From: Mesorhizobium sp. WSM4904
GTDB lineage: Bacteria > Pseudomonadota > Alphaproteobacteria > Rhizobiales > Rhizobiaceae
Assembly: GCF_029674545.1 (NCBI RefSeq)
Contig: NZ_CP121354.1
Location: 1,550,001-1,614,000, forward strand
Length of the DNA: 64,000 bases
Direction: 5' to 3'
The position numbers and the translations under genes are program-made. Positions 1 to 7,326 of the stretch are shown here, in pieces. The notes under the pieces are model-generated. The model worked only from the letters and a program-made list of their open reading frames with translations, had not been told where the DNA came from and ran no database searches. Positions within the stretch are counted from its first letter, which is position 1; each line of letters begins with the position of its first letter.

Positions 1-48
1 CATGCGCTCGCGGGCATCGCGGGAGAATTTTACGTCTTTGGCAGCCAT
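1..48 (-). CDS. groL: GroEL chaperonin, N-terminal 16 codons only
   Basis: The first 16 residues (starting MAAKDVKFSRDAR) match the N-terminus of the 60-kDa chaperonin GroEL, which folds proteins in an ATP-driven double ring together with GroES. The gene runs off the left edge of the window. Its start codon lies two bases after the groES stop, and its ribosome binding site (AGGAG) falls inside the last groES codons, so the two are co-transcribed. Confidence 0.9.
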   Translation of the reverse strand, partial: MAAKDVKFSRDARERM

Positions 49-50
49 TT

Positions 51-407
51 TTAGCTCCTGGCAGGGGCTTCAATCGAGCCCGGGAATTCAGTTGACGAAA
101 GGGCCTGATATGAGCCGATGATGCCCATGATGTCGGATTCCTTCATGATCAGAAGGTCTTCGCCATTGAGCTTGACTTCCGTGCCCGACCACTTGCTGAA
201 CAGGATGCGGTCGCCGGCCTTGACGTCCAGCGGGACCAGCTTGCCAGCTTCGTCACGAGCGCCGAAGCCGACAGCGATGATCTCGCCTTCCTGCGGCTTT
301 TCCTTTGCCGTGTCGGGGATGATGATCCCGCCAGCGGTCTTGGATTCGGATTCGACCCGGCGAACGACCACGCGGTCATGCAGCGGGCGGAACTTCGACT
401 TTGCCAT
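51..407 (-). CDS. groS: GroES co-chaperonin with a 20-residue C-terminal extension
   Basis: Residues 1-98 are a complete GroES (starts [15 protein letters not shown]; mobile loop with [13 protein letters not shown]; ends MGIIG), the lid of the GroEL folding chamber. The family is normally about 95-105 residues and rhizobial copies commonly end at this IIG. Here the frame continues for 20 more residues to a TAA just before groEL. The codon after the final Gly is TCA, one base away from TGA, so a stop-loss mutation is the simplest explanation. A CIRCE operator lies upstream, indicating HrcA heat-shock control. Confidence 0.93.
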   Translation of the reverse strand: MAKSKFRPLHDRVVVRRVESESKTAGGIIIPDTAKEKPQEGEIIAVGFGARDEAGKLVPLDVKAGDRILFSKWSGTEVKLNGEDLLIMKESDIMGIIGSYQALSSTEFPGSIEAPARS

Positions 408-446
408 TTTCGGATTTTTCCCTGGTGCGCTGTTGAGGGGTTTTTG

Positions 447-473
447 TTAGCACTCGCGATGGACGAGTGCTAA
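447..473. promoter_or_regulatory. CIRCE operator (HrcA binding site)
   Basis: A perfect 9-bp inverted repeat TTAGCACTC-N9-GAGTGCTAA lies about 40 bp upstream of groES. This is the CIRCE consensus bound by the repressor HrcA, so this groESL copy is heat-shock controlled. Confidence 0.95.
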
Positions 474-823
474 CGCGATAGTGAGGTAGGCTGTAAGCGG
501 GCACTCGTCAAGACGGACGAGGGCAGGCGAGGAGCTCTGGCCCCCTCCCCGGTGGAACCCAACGCATACGCGGCATCCGCGTTGATGGCTGCGAGCCCCA
601 CATTTCCATTGAATTCGGCGTCATGACGCCAACTTGCTCGCGCCGCTTCCAAGTCGTCAGTCGTGCTGCCGTCAGCACGAACATAGGGCTGCGCTTCACT
701 TCCCGTCGAAGCCGCGGCAAGCAGCGTCGCCGTCAGCACGCTCCTTTGCAGATGCTTGCCAAAGGTGGACAGTGAGCGCACCTGCGCCGGGCTGTTGGTG
801 CGAACGTAAGACGTCATTGACAA
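470..823 (-). pseudogene. N-terminal remnant of a subtilase autotransporter
   Basis: The 117-residue frame starts with a signal-peptide-like stretch (residues about 25-45, ending Ala-x-Ala-like at GSEAQ), followed by a segment (DLEAARASW, EFNGNVGLAAINADAAYALG, TGEGA) that I recognise as the start of the passenger domain of S8-peptidase autotransporters, where the next residues should hold the catalytic Asp. Instead the similarity ends near position 545 and the tail is unrelated, reaching into the CIRCE site. This is a truncated fragment without catalytic residues or beta-barrel. The junction marks a deletion or rearrangement next to groES. Confidence 0.6.
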
Positions 824-1827
824 CTCCTTTTTGCAAGTCGAGCCCCTTCTCCACCTTCGGCCGCCGTCGACGCGAAGAAGTCCGCATCGCGTTGAAGACG
901 AGCTGCGAAAAAGAGAAAGATGTGTTTGATGGCTGCGGCCCCAACGGTGCCTTCAGATTTGAGATCACTTCCGCCGCGAGCGGCTGAAGCTCCTCGCAAC
1001 GTCAAATCGAATCTGCTGCCAAGCCTCCAGGAAAGGAGAGCATTGCTCATCTCGCGCTTGTGCATGCAGTCAACCTTCGATCCGTGTTGCCACATCAAGA
1101 GCAAATGCCGTGCCAAAGCTCACTGGGAAGTGAACGCATGGCTCTCCCTGAAAACCTCACAAATCCAGCATGGTCAATTGTGCGGAACCCGACATGCGTC
1201 TTCTGCCACTGTCAGCTTTCGGACAGGCATGACGCGTTTCGCGCCGACCACCGGTCGATCGGTTTTGGGGCCGGTCTGTTCGCCTCATAAGAGCGCGTTA
1301 CATTGCGTAGCGGTTTCCCGAGCGCCGCCACATGACACTGGACCTGCAGGTAGCACCGGCTTCTCATCCAGCCTTACTTTGGCCCCCTCGCGTATCAAAT
1401 TCCCGCTGGCGAGCCCTGCTTTCATAGATCGCACCATGCCGGATGTCTGCTCTGGCGCCCGACCCGCTGGCACGATCTCGATCCGGCATAAGGGCGCAGC
1501 ATCTTTGCAGGCCGTTTCATCCCGGCGTCCTGCTTGGCTGACAGACCGCACTTGGCGAGCGGTCTCCATGCTCTCTCCAAGGACCATCCCTGCGGCTGGC
1601 TTGTCGACCTATGGGCGGGTCCGGCCGCCCGAAACCCTCGCGCCATCAGCTTTTTTCCCCGCCGCCTGCGGCGGCTTCCTCGCGCCGCTTCGCTCACAAA
1701 AAAGCTGCCCGCTCGGGTCCTTCACTGTCGCTGCGGCCCTGTCGGATTCAGGCGGTCCTGACGCGCCCATTACGGTGCGCCATCGCAGGGGATGGTCCCC
1801 GGCGAAACCACAAAAGGAGACTTCGAA
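824..1827. other. 1-kb stretch without a recognisable gene
   Basis: Open frames exist on both strands (the longest on plus, 920-1831), but none shows a known motif, a credible start or rhizobial codon pattern. The right part (from about 1600) is GC-rich palindromic DNA directly upstream of the DUF736 gene and probably holds its control region. Confidence 0.4.
1648..1706. repeat. Inverted repeat upstream of the DUF736-rdfS block
   Basis: AGCTTTTTT (1648-1656) is mirrored by AAAAAAGCT (1698-1706), and a second hairpin (GCCGCC-TGC-GGCGGC, starting at 1661) lies inside. The right arm with its A/T run could act as a terminator for leftward or rightward transcripts, or as a regulatory structure of the excision operon. 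Confidence 0.45.
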
Positions 1828-2151
1828 ATGACCGCGATCGGTTACGTCAACAAGCAGGAAAACGGCGCCTACAAGGGCCAGTTCAAGACGCTCAGCGTCC
1901 GCGCCGACATCGATATCGTCCCCAACCAGGCCAAGAGCGCCGATAACCATCCCGACTTCCGGGTGCTTACGCAAGGGGTCGAAGTCGGCGCTGGCTGGAT
2001 CCGCACCGGCGAGACTTCCGGCAAGGATTATGTGAGCCTGTCGATTGCAGCGCCGGAGTTCGGACCGCGCAAGCTCTACGCCAATCTCGGCCGAGCCGCC
2101 GGCCAGGACGATCACGACACCTACGCCATCATCTGGAACCCGGCCGACTGA
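1828..2151 (+). CDS. DUF736 family protein
   Basis: 107 residues, starting MTAIGYVNKQENGAYKG, typical of the DUF736 family of small cytosolic proteins found on rhizobial conjugative elements and plasmids. No enzymatic residues are evident and the molecular role is unknown. The start at 1828 is chosen because AAAAGGAGA lies at 1812-1820. In characterised Mesorhizobium symbiosis ICEs a gene of this kind sits directly before the excisionase gene rdfS, and the same order is seen here, so it probably belongs to the excision and transfer control block. Confidence 0.85.
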   Translation: MTAIGYVNKQENGAYKGQFKTLSVRADIDIVPNQAKSADNHPDFRVLTQGVEVGAGWIRTGETSGKDYVSLSIAAPEFGPRKLYANLGRAAGQDDHDTYAIIWNPAD

Positions 2152-2332
2152 CCGGCCGAGATAAGAGCCTCGCGCCGCAGCCCCGGCGCGGGGCTCATTC
2201 CCAGGAGTTCCACCCAAACCCCGTCCGCCCTAAAGGGCGGCGAAAACTCTCCCCCGACTCTTCGCCCGTCCCCGAGACGATCTCCCTCGCCCATCCTCGC
2301 CCTCGCTTGTCCGAAGCGAAACGAGGATCATC

Positions 2333-2602
2333 ATGGACGACGAAAACGAACGCGCGGCCCGCGCGAAAAAGGGCAGCCCGTTTCTCAGCACAGCCCAAGC
2401 CGCCTTCTATATCGGGCTCTCCCAGCGCACGCTCGAAAAGATGCGGCTCAAGGGCGGCGGCCCGAAATTCCGCAAGCACGGCCGCTATGTCCGCTATCAC
2501 ATCGACGAACTCGACCATTGGTCGAAAGGACACCCGCAGCACTCCATCGCCGGCGATGGCAAGGCCGGTTCCGGCCAGGGCGGCACGGGAGGCCGTTCAT
2601 GA
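2333..2602 (+). CDS. rdfS: RdfS-like excisionase / helix-turn-helix protein
   Basis: 89 residues with a MerR/AlpA-type winged helix: FLSTAQAAFYIGLSQRTLEKMR (helix-turn-helix, residues about 17-38, given here only as landmark), then a basic wing (GPKFRKHGRYVRY) and a hydrophilic tail. Length, sequence style and position before traF and the relaxase match recombination directionality factors of symbiosis ICEs, which make the integrase favour excision. It would act on the attachment site at the tRNA-Ser end. The stop overlaps the next start (ATGA), so it is translationally coupled to traF. A generic transcription regulator cannot be excluded. Confidence 0.72.
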   Translation: MDDENERAARAKKGSPFLSTAQAAFYIGLSQRTLEKMRLKGGGPKFRKHGRYVRYHIDELDHWSKGHPQHSIAGDGKAGSGQGGTGGRS

Positions 2603-3147
2603 GGCGGCGCCCTTCCATCCATCTGATCGGCAGCCGCCTGAGGCGTGTTCGAGCCCGTAAGACGGTCGCCTTGGCCGCGGCCGGTCTCGGTCTTTTGGGC
2701 TTCACGGCGCTGGGAAAGCCCGCCCCTTGGCTGGTCTGGAACGCCTCGGCCAGCGCGCCGATCGGCCTTTACCGCATCGCTGCGGGAGCGCTGGCGCGTG
2801 GCGATCTCGTGCTCGTGCGCCCGCCTGAATACGCGGCGTATCTCGCCGCCGAGCGCAGCTATCTGCCTCGCAATGTGCCGCTGGCAAAACGTCTTGCAGC
2901 GCTGCCGGACGATAATGTCTGCGCCTTCAATGACGCCATCATCATCGGCGGCGACATCGTCGCGCGCCGGCTCAAAATCGACGCCGAAGGCCGACCTTTG
3001 CCATGGTGGAACGGCTGCCGAGCGCTCGGGGATAACGAGGTTTTCCTGCTCGGCAGCGACAAAAACCGCTCCTTCGACAGCCGCTATTTCGGGCCTGTTC
3101 CCACTCAAAATGTCATCGGGAGGCTCGTACCACTATGGACCGAGTGA
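2599..3147 (+). CDS. traF: TraF, S26 signal-peptidase-like conjugation protease
   Basis: 182 residues with an N-terminal membrane helix (about 22-38) and the two S26 active-site motifs: the serine in SAPIGLY (S52) and the lysine in LAKRLAALP (K97). TraF of conjugative plasmids matures and cyclises the pilin TrbC, which this element also encodes (27227-27535). The size is normal for TraF. The ATGA overlap with rdfS and the 13-base overlap with the lytic transglycosylase show one operon. Confidence 0.85.
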   Translation: MRRRPSIHLIGSRLRRVRARKTVALAAAGLGLLGFTALGKPAPWLVWNASASAPIGLYRIAAGALARGDLVLVRPPEYAAYLAAERSYLPRNVPLAKRLAALPDDNVCAFNDAIIIGGDIVARRLKIDAEGRPLPWWNGCRALGDNEVFLLGSDKNRSFDSRYFGPVPTQNVIGRLVPLWTE

Positions 3148-3818
3148 CCCTCCTCTTGTTGGGCATGATCGCCATTGCGCCATGCGCCTGTTCCGCCTCG
3201 ACCGGCGCTGAGCCGGTCGCCATCTCCCAAAGTCCGCAGCTGCGAAAGTGGCAGACGTTGGTATCGGAAGCAAGCCGGCGCTTCCATATTCCCCAAGCCT
3301 GGATCTATGCCGTCATGGCTGCCGAAAGCGGCGGCAAGACAATGCGCGGCGGCCGCCCCATCACCTCCCCCGCTGGCGCCATGGGCCTCATGCAGGTGAT
3401 GCCCGGCACCTATGAAGAGATGCGGGTCGAACACGGCCTTGGGCCTAACCCCCACGATCCGCGCGACAATATCCTGGCCGGCACGGCCTATCTCAGTGCC
3501 ATGTATGACCGCTTCGGATTTCCTGGCCTGTTTGGCGCCTACAATGCCGGTCCCGAGCGCTACGACGAGCATTTGAAGCGTGGCAAACCGCTGCCAGAAG
3601 AGACCGTCGAGTACCTCGACCAACTCAAGGCGGCCGGAGTTTCGGCGGCCGACATCGAGGCGTTCGAAAGCCAATCTGTCGCTCCAAAGGCGCAAATCGC
3701 TCCTCTCGGACGGTCGCTGTTCTTCATTCATGACGGTGTTCACTCAGGCGTGCGAAACGGCGATCTCTTCGTGCCGCTCGGCAAGGACGGCGCGCAGCCG
3801 AAGGAGCCGGTGCGTTAG
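3135..3818 (+). CDS. Lytic transglycosylase (conjugation-associated, SLT domain)
   Basis: 227 residues. An N-terminal hydrophobic signal (residues 1-22, with a cysteine pair near 17-19 that may be a lipobox) is followed by the SLT domain: IYAVMAAESGGK with catalytic Glu64, the GAMGLMQVMPGT motif, and GAYNAGP. It cuts peptidoglycan in the periplasm so the mating apparatus can cross the wall. The C-terminal 60 residues are unlike the core and unassigned. It overlaps traF and precedes the relaxase, as in other rhizobial ICEs. Confidence 0.87.
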   Translation: MDRVTLLLLGMIAIAPCACSASTGAEPVAISQSPQLRKWQTLVSEASRRFHIPQAWIYAVMAAESGGKTMRGGRPITSPAGAMGLMQVMPGTYEEMRVEHGLGPNPHDPRDNILAGTAYLSAMYDRFGFPGLFGAYNAGPERYDEHLKRGKPLPEETVEYLDQLKAAGVSAADIEAFESQSVAPKAQIAPLGRSLFFIHDGVHSGVRNGDLFVPLGKDGAQPKEPVR

Positions 3819-3978
3819 CCATGGCGGACGGGGGCGCGTCTGGCGGGGCTGGGCGCGGAAGGCAAGATAAAGGTACCGCCTCCAGGAGGCGGTTAAATCT
3901 TTGTCTGCACATCGTTTTTCCGGGAGGCTGCCGCCGGTGCCAAGAGGGTTTGACGTGTAAGTGTCTGATTTTGCTTGA
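3819..3978. other. Intergenic region before the relaxase; candidate oriT
   Basis: This short gap contains a 9-bp perfect inverted repeat around one base, ACCGCCTCC-A-GGAGGCGGT (3875-3893), flanked by AT-richer DNA. Origins of transfer often lie just upstream of the relaxase gene and contain such hairpins. No known nick-site sequence could be identified, so the assignment rests on position and structure only. Confidence 0.35.
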
Positions 3979-5967
3979 TATGTCTGGGAGGCTCGCATTA
4001 AGGATGACGAGTTCAGGCCGAAGCTCGGCAAAATCGGGTCGCGCGGCTCGAAGGCCGGCAAACGCTATGCCGGCCAGGTTCGTGCGGCGATCAACCGGGC
4101 TGGCGGCCGGCCGCAACGCGGTGGTCGCTTCACAGGAAGCCGGACAGGGCGCGGCGGGGCGGCCGCCGCACTGCTGAAATCGCGCGACCGGTATGCCGCC
4201 TTCCGCCAGCGCCGGGTGATCGTCAAGGCGCGGGTCGTCAAGCTCGCCGGCAAGGGCGCGGACGGGGCGCGTGCCCATCTACGCTATCTTCAGCGCGACG
4301 GGGTCACCCGCGAAGGTGAACCTGGCGAGCTCTACGGCGCCGACAGCGGCCGCGTCGACGGCAAGGCGTTCATCGATCGCGCGGACGGCGACCGCCATCA
4401 GTTCCGCTTCATCGTCGCTGCCGAAGACGGCATCGAGTACGACGACCTCAAGGCGCTGACGCGGCGGCTCATGGCGCAGATGCAGGAAGACCTCGGCACG
4501 AAGCTCGACTGGGTCGCGGTCGATCATTTCAACACCGGCCACCCGCACAGCCACATCATCGTCCGTGGCAGGGACGACCGTGGCGAGAACCTGGTCATCG
4601 CGCGCGAATATATCTCATCTGGCATCCGCGAGCGGGCGGCCGAGCTGGTCAGCCTCGATCTCGGTCCGCGAACCGACCGCGAGATTGAGCTTCGCCTGCG
4701 CCGGGAAATGGAGCAGGAACGCTTCACCAGCATCGACCGTCGGCTGCTCAGCATGCGTGATGATGACGGCCTGGTCTCGCCGGGCGGTCCCGACGCCATT
4801 CGCCAGACGCTGCACCAGGGACGGCTGCGCAAGCTCGAGCGGATGGGTCTGGCCGCGGAGGTCGGCGCTGGCTCCTGGCGCCTCGACGATGAGCTCGAAG
4901 CCACGCTGCGCCGCACCGGCGAACGCGGCGACATCATCAAGACCATGCACCGCGAACTGACCGGCAAGGGGCTTGCCCGCAGGGCCGCCGACTGGGTGAT
5001 CCACGATCGATCCGGCGAGCCCGTCCAGTCTCTCGTCGGTCGCGTTGTCGCGCGTGGACTGGCCGACGAGATCAATGACCGCCATTACATGATCGTCGAC
5101 GCCGTCGACGGTAAGAGCCATTGGATCAACATCGGTAGAGGCGAGGCGATGGAAACGATGCCTAATGGCTGCATCGTGCGTGTCGCGCCAAGGAACACCG
5201 AGCCGAGGCAGGTCGATCGTACCATCGCCGAAATCGCCGCCGCGCATGGCGGCCGTTACGACGTCGATATGCACCTGAAGCATGACCCATCCGCCACCGA
5301 GAGCTTTGCGCGAACGCATGTGCGGCGGCTGGAGGCGATCCGCCGCGCGACCGGCGGCGTTGAGCGAGAGCCGAACGGCACCTGGCTCATCGCGCCGGAC
5401 CATCTCGATCGCGTCGCGAATTATGAGGGCCAGCGGGCCAGGGCCGAGCCTGTCGTTGCCGACAAGCTCTCCTCAATGGCGCTGGAGCGACAGGTCAGCT
5501 TCAACGGCGCCACCTGGCTCGACCGGGAGCTGGTTGCCGATAGACCCGAGCCTTTGCACGGATCCGGCTTCGGCCGCGACGTGAGAGAGGCGCAAGCTCG
5601 CCGGCGGCAGTGGCTGATCGCGCAAGGCCTCGCGCATAAAGAACAGGATGGGATCGTCTATCGAGCCAACATGCTTTCGATCCTGCGCCAGCGAGAACTG
5701 AACCGTGTTGCTGGCCAACTGTCGGAGGAACTTGGCCTGCCCTATGCCGAAGCGCGATTCGGAGGACGAGTAGAGGGTACGCTCCGCCGCTCCGTCGAGC
5801 TTGCCAGCGGAAAATATGCCGTCGTTGAAAAGTCGCGCGAGTTCACGCTGGTGCCATGGCGGCCGGTGCTTGAGCGCCATGTGGGCAAGGAGGTCTCCGG
5901 TGTCGTGAGTGGGGAGGGGATTTCATGGACCGTCGGCCGGCAAAGGAGCGGACCTGGTGTTTCGTGA
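3979..5967 (+). CDS. rlxS: Relaxase (RlxS-like, DUF3363 type)
   Basis: The frame is open from 3979 to 5967 and resembles VirD2/RlxS-type relaxases with a C-terminal DUF3363 region; these nick oriT and pilot the strand into the recipient. Visible motifs are HLRYLQRDGV, HQFRFIVAAEDG, DWVAVDHFNTGHPHSHIIVRG (the His-rich metal site; H-P-H-S-H) and the terminal LVPWRPVLE...GRQRSGP. The first ATG/GTG giving a conventional start is GTG 4216, but family-like sequence (KDDEFRPKLGKIGSR) begins at about 4000 in the same frame without a start codon. An ATG at 3980 lies in another frame, so the 5' end may carry a small frameshift or use a rare start. About 640 residues if read from 3980. Confidence 0.82.
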   Translation, partial: YVWEARIKDDEFRPKLGKIGSRGSKAGKRYAGQVRAAINRAGGRPQRGGRFTGSRTGRGGAAAALLKSRDRYAAFRQRRVIVKARVVKLAGKGADGARAHLRYLQRDGVTREGEPGELYGADSGRVDGKAFIDRADGDRHQFRFIVAAEDGIEYDDLKALTRRLMAQMQEDLGTKLDWVAVDHFNTGHPHSHIIVRGRDDRGENLVIAREYISSGIRERAAELVSLDLGPRTDREIELRLRREMEQERFTSIDRRLLSMRDDDGLVSPGGPDAIRQTLHQGRLRKLERMGLAAEVGAGSWRLDDELEATLRRTGERGDIIKTMHRELTGKGLARRAADWVIHDRSGEPVQSLVGRVVARGLADEINDRHYMIVDAVDGKSHWINIGRGEAMETMPNGCIVRVAPRNTEPRQVDRTIAEIAAAHGGRYDVDMHLKHDPSATESFARTHVRRLEAIRRATGGVEREPNGTWLIAPDHLDRVANYEGQRARAEPVVADKLSSMALERQVSFNGATWLDRELVADRPEPLHGSGFGRDVREAQARRRQWLIAQGLAHKEQDGIVYRANMLSILRQRELNRVAGQLSEELGLPYAEARFGGRVEGTLRRSVELASGKYAVVEKSREFTLVPWRPVLERHVGKEVSGVVSGEGISWTVGRQRSGPGVS

Positions 5968-6322
5968 GATGGTGTACAGCTTTTTAGCCAGCGGCGCGGG
6001 CAGCCATGCGAGCCCGCGTAGACCTTATGGCCGCACGCCCGCAATCGGTCGCATGGACCTGCCAGGCGGGGCGGCTTTGGAGCGTTCGGACCCGACACGC
6101 TGCGTGAGTGGCCAGACTTCGAGCGCTCGAAGATGCGGACTGTTGTCTGCTGGCCGGCGTTATTCCGGCTGGCCTATGACCGCGGCGCAACAGTTCACCG
6201 CTGAAGTTGCCACGGGCGAACATCGACAAGAGAAAAAACACCATTGCGCGTTACAAATCGCCGTTGAAAGCGTTTAGGTTGCATGCGCTTCGCCAAGTAA
6301 ACGGATACCCCAGAAGAGAGCC
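5968..6322. other. Intergenic region behind the relaxase gene
   Basis: No gene is recognised in these 355 bases. One stretch (about 6070-6200) reads as a continuous protein-like segment on plus without a start, possibly a relic. The region is the left junction of the cargo island that follows. Confidence 0.3.
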
Positions 6323-7309
6323 ATGACCACGGCCCGCCATATCGTGACGCTGCTTAAAAGCCACATTGCCGGCGACGAGGATCGTTTCCTCTCTATCGCG
6401 ATGCAGCTTGCTGCGCATGAGGCACGTCAAGGCCATGGCAAGCTTGCTCAGGAGCTCAAGGATCTGGTCGACGCAGCCAAGAGCAGGGACGCCCGGATTG
6501 CCAAGAGCAGTCGGCCGGTTCCCCTTTTTCAGCCAAAGGGCGAACTCGCAGGCCTCCTGCATGTGCGCTATCCGGACCTGCGACTGACGGACATGATTTT
6601 GCCGGACAGTCTGCGCTCGCGCCTGCACCGCGTGCTGGGAGAGCAGCGCCAACAAGCAAGCTTGCGCGAGCACGGGCTTGTTCCCCGTCGCAAACTGCTT
6701 CTGGTCGGCCCGCCAGGATCAGGCAAGACGATGACCGCATCGGCATTGGCCGGGGAGCTTCATCTGCCCCTTTTCATGATCGTCCTCGATGGTTTGATCA
6801 CCAAGTTCATGGGAGAGACTGCCGGAAAGCTGCGGCTTGTTTTTGATGCAATGCAGGCGACGCGGGGCGTCTACTTCTTTGACGAATTCGATGCCATCGG
6901 CGCGCGTCGAGGCGAACGCCAGGATGTTGGCGAGATTCGGCGCGTGCTGAATTCGTTTCTGCAGTTTCTCGAGCAAGACGACAGCCACAGCCTGATTATT
7001 GCGGCAACAAATCATCCCGAGCTGCTCGACAGAGCTTTGTTCCGCCGTTTCGACGATGTCATCGAATACGCCGTGCCCGATCGGCCGATTATCGAGGCGC
7101 TGCTTCGGGCTCGACTCGACCGCTTCGACACCAGAGGGCTTGCCTGGAACGAGGCGATCTCTCAGGCAGAGAGACTGTCGCAGGCCGAGATCACCCGCGC
7201 GGCCGACGACGCTGCAAAAACCATCATATTGCGGGGGGGGAAGCGGATCACCTCGGAAGCGCTCATCGACGCTCTGAAGGAACGCCGGCAGGCTTCGCTG
7301 TCTGAGTAG
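6323..7309 (+). CDS. AAA+ ATPase partnered with an S8 protease
   Basis: 328 residues. An N-terminal helical part (1-110) precedes a single AAA+ module: Walker A GPPGSGKT (129-136), Walker B VYFFDEFDAIG (D187, E188), sensor region IIAATNHPELLDRALFRRFDD with the arginine fingers. This is a cytosolic classical AAA ATPase of the type paired with subtilisin-like proteases in bacteria. The protease starts 17 bases downstream, implying one operon and a joint complex in which the ATPase may unfold or gate substrates. Such pairs occur in defence-rich mobile regions; antiphage function here is inference. It sits between the relaxase gene and a relaxase relic, so it is acquired cargo. Confidence 0.8.
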   Translation: MTTARHIVTLLKSHIAGDEDRFLSIAMQLAAHEARQGHGKLAQELKDLVDAAKSRDARIAKSSRPVPLFQPKGELAGLLHVRYPDLRLTDMILPDSLRSRLHRVLGEQRQQASLREHGLVPRRKLLLVGPPGSGKTMTASALAGELHLPLFMIVLDGLITKFMGETAGKLRLVFDAMQATRGVYFFDEFDAIGARRGERQDVGEIRRVLNSFLQFLEQDDSHSLIIAATNHPELLDRALFRRFDDVIEYAVPDRPIIEALLRARLDRFDTRGLAWNEAISQAERLSQAEITRAADDAAKTIILRGGKRITSEALIDALKERRQASLSE

Positions 7310-7326
7310 CGACAGCACAGATCATA

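Noticed and set aside
1208..1226. GTCAGCTTTCGG, resembling a tts box
   Set aside because: Only the first half matches the consensus; the TCGaaAGCT half is absent and no effector follows.
920..1831. 303-codon open frame on plus
   Set aside because: No start context, no motif, low-complexity Arg/Ser/Pro content and overlap with the DUF736 control region; typical GC-rich shadow.
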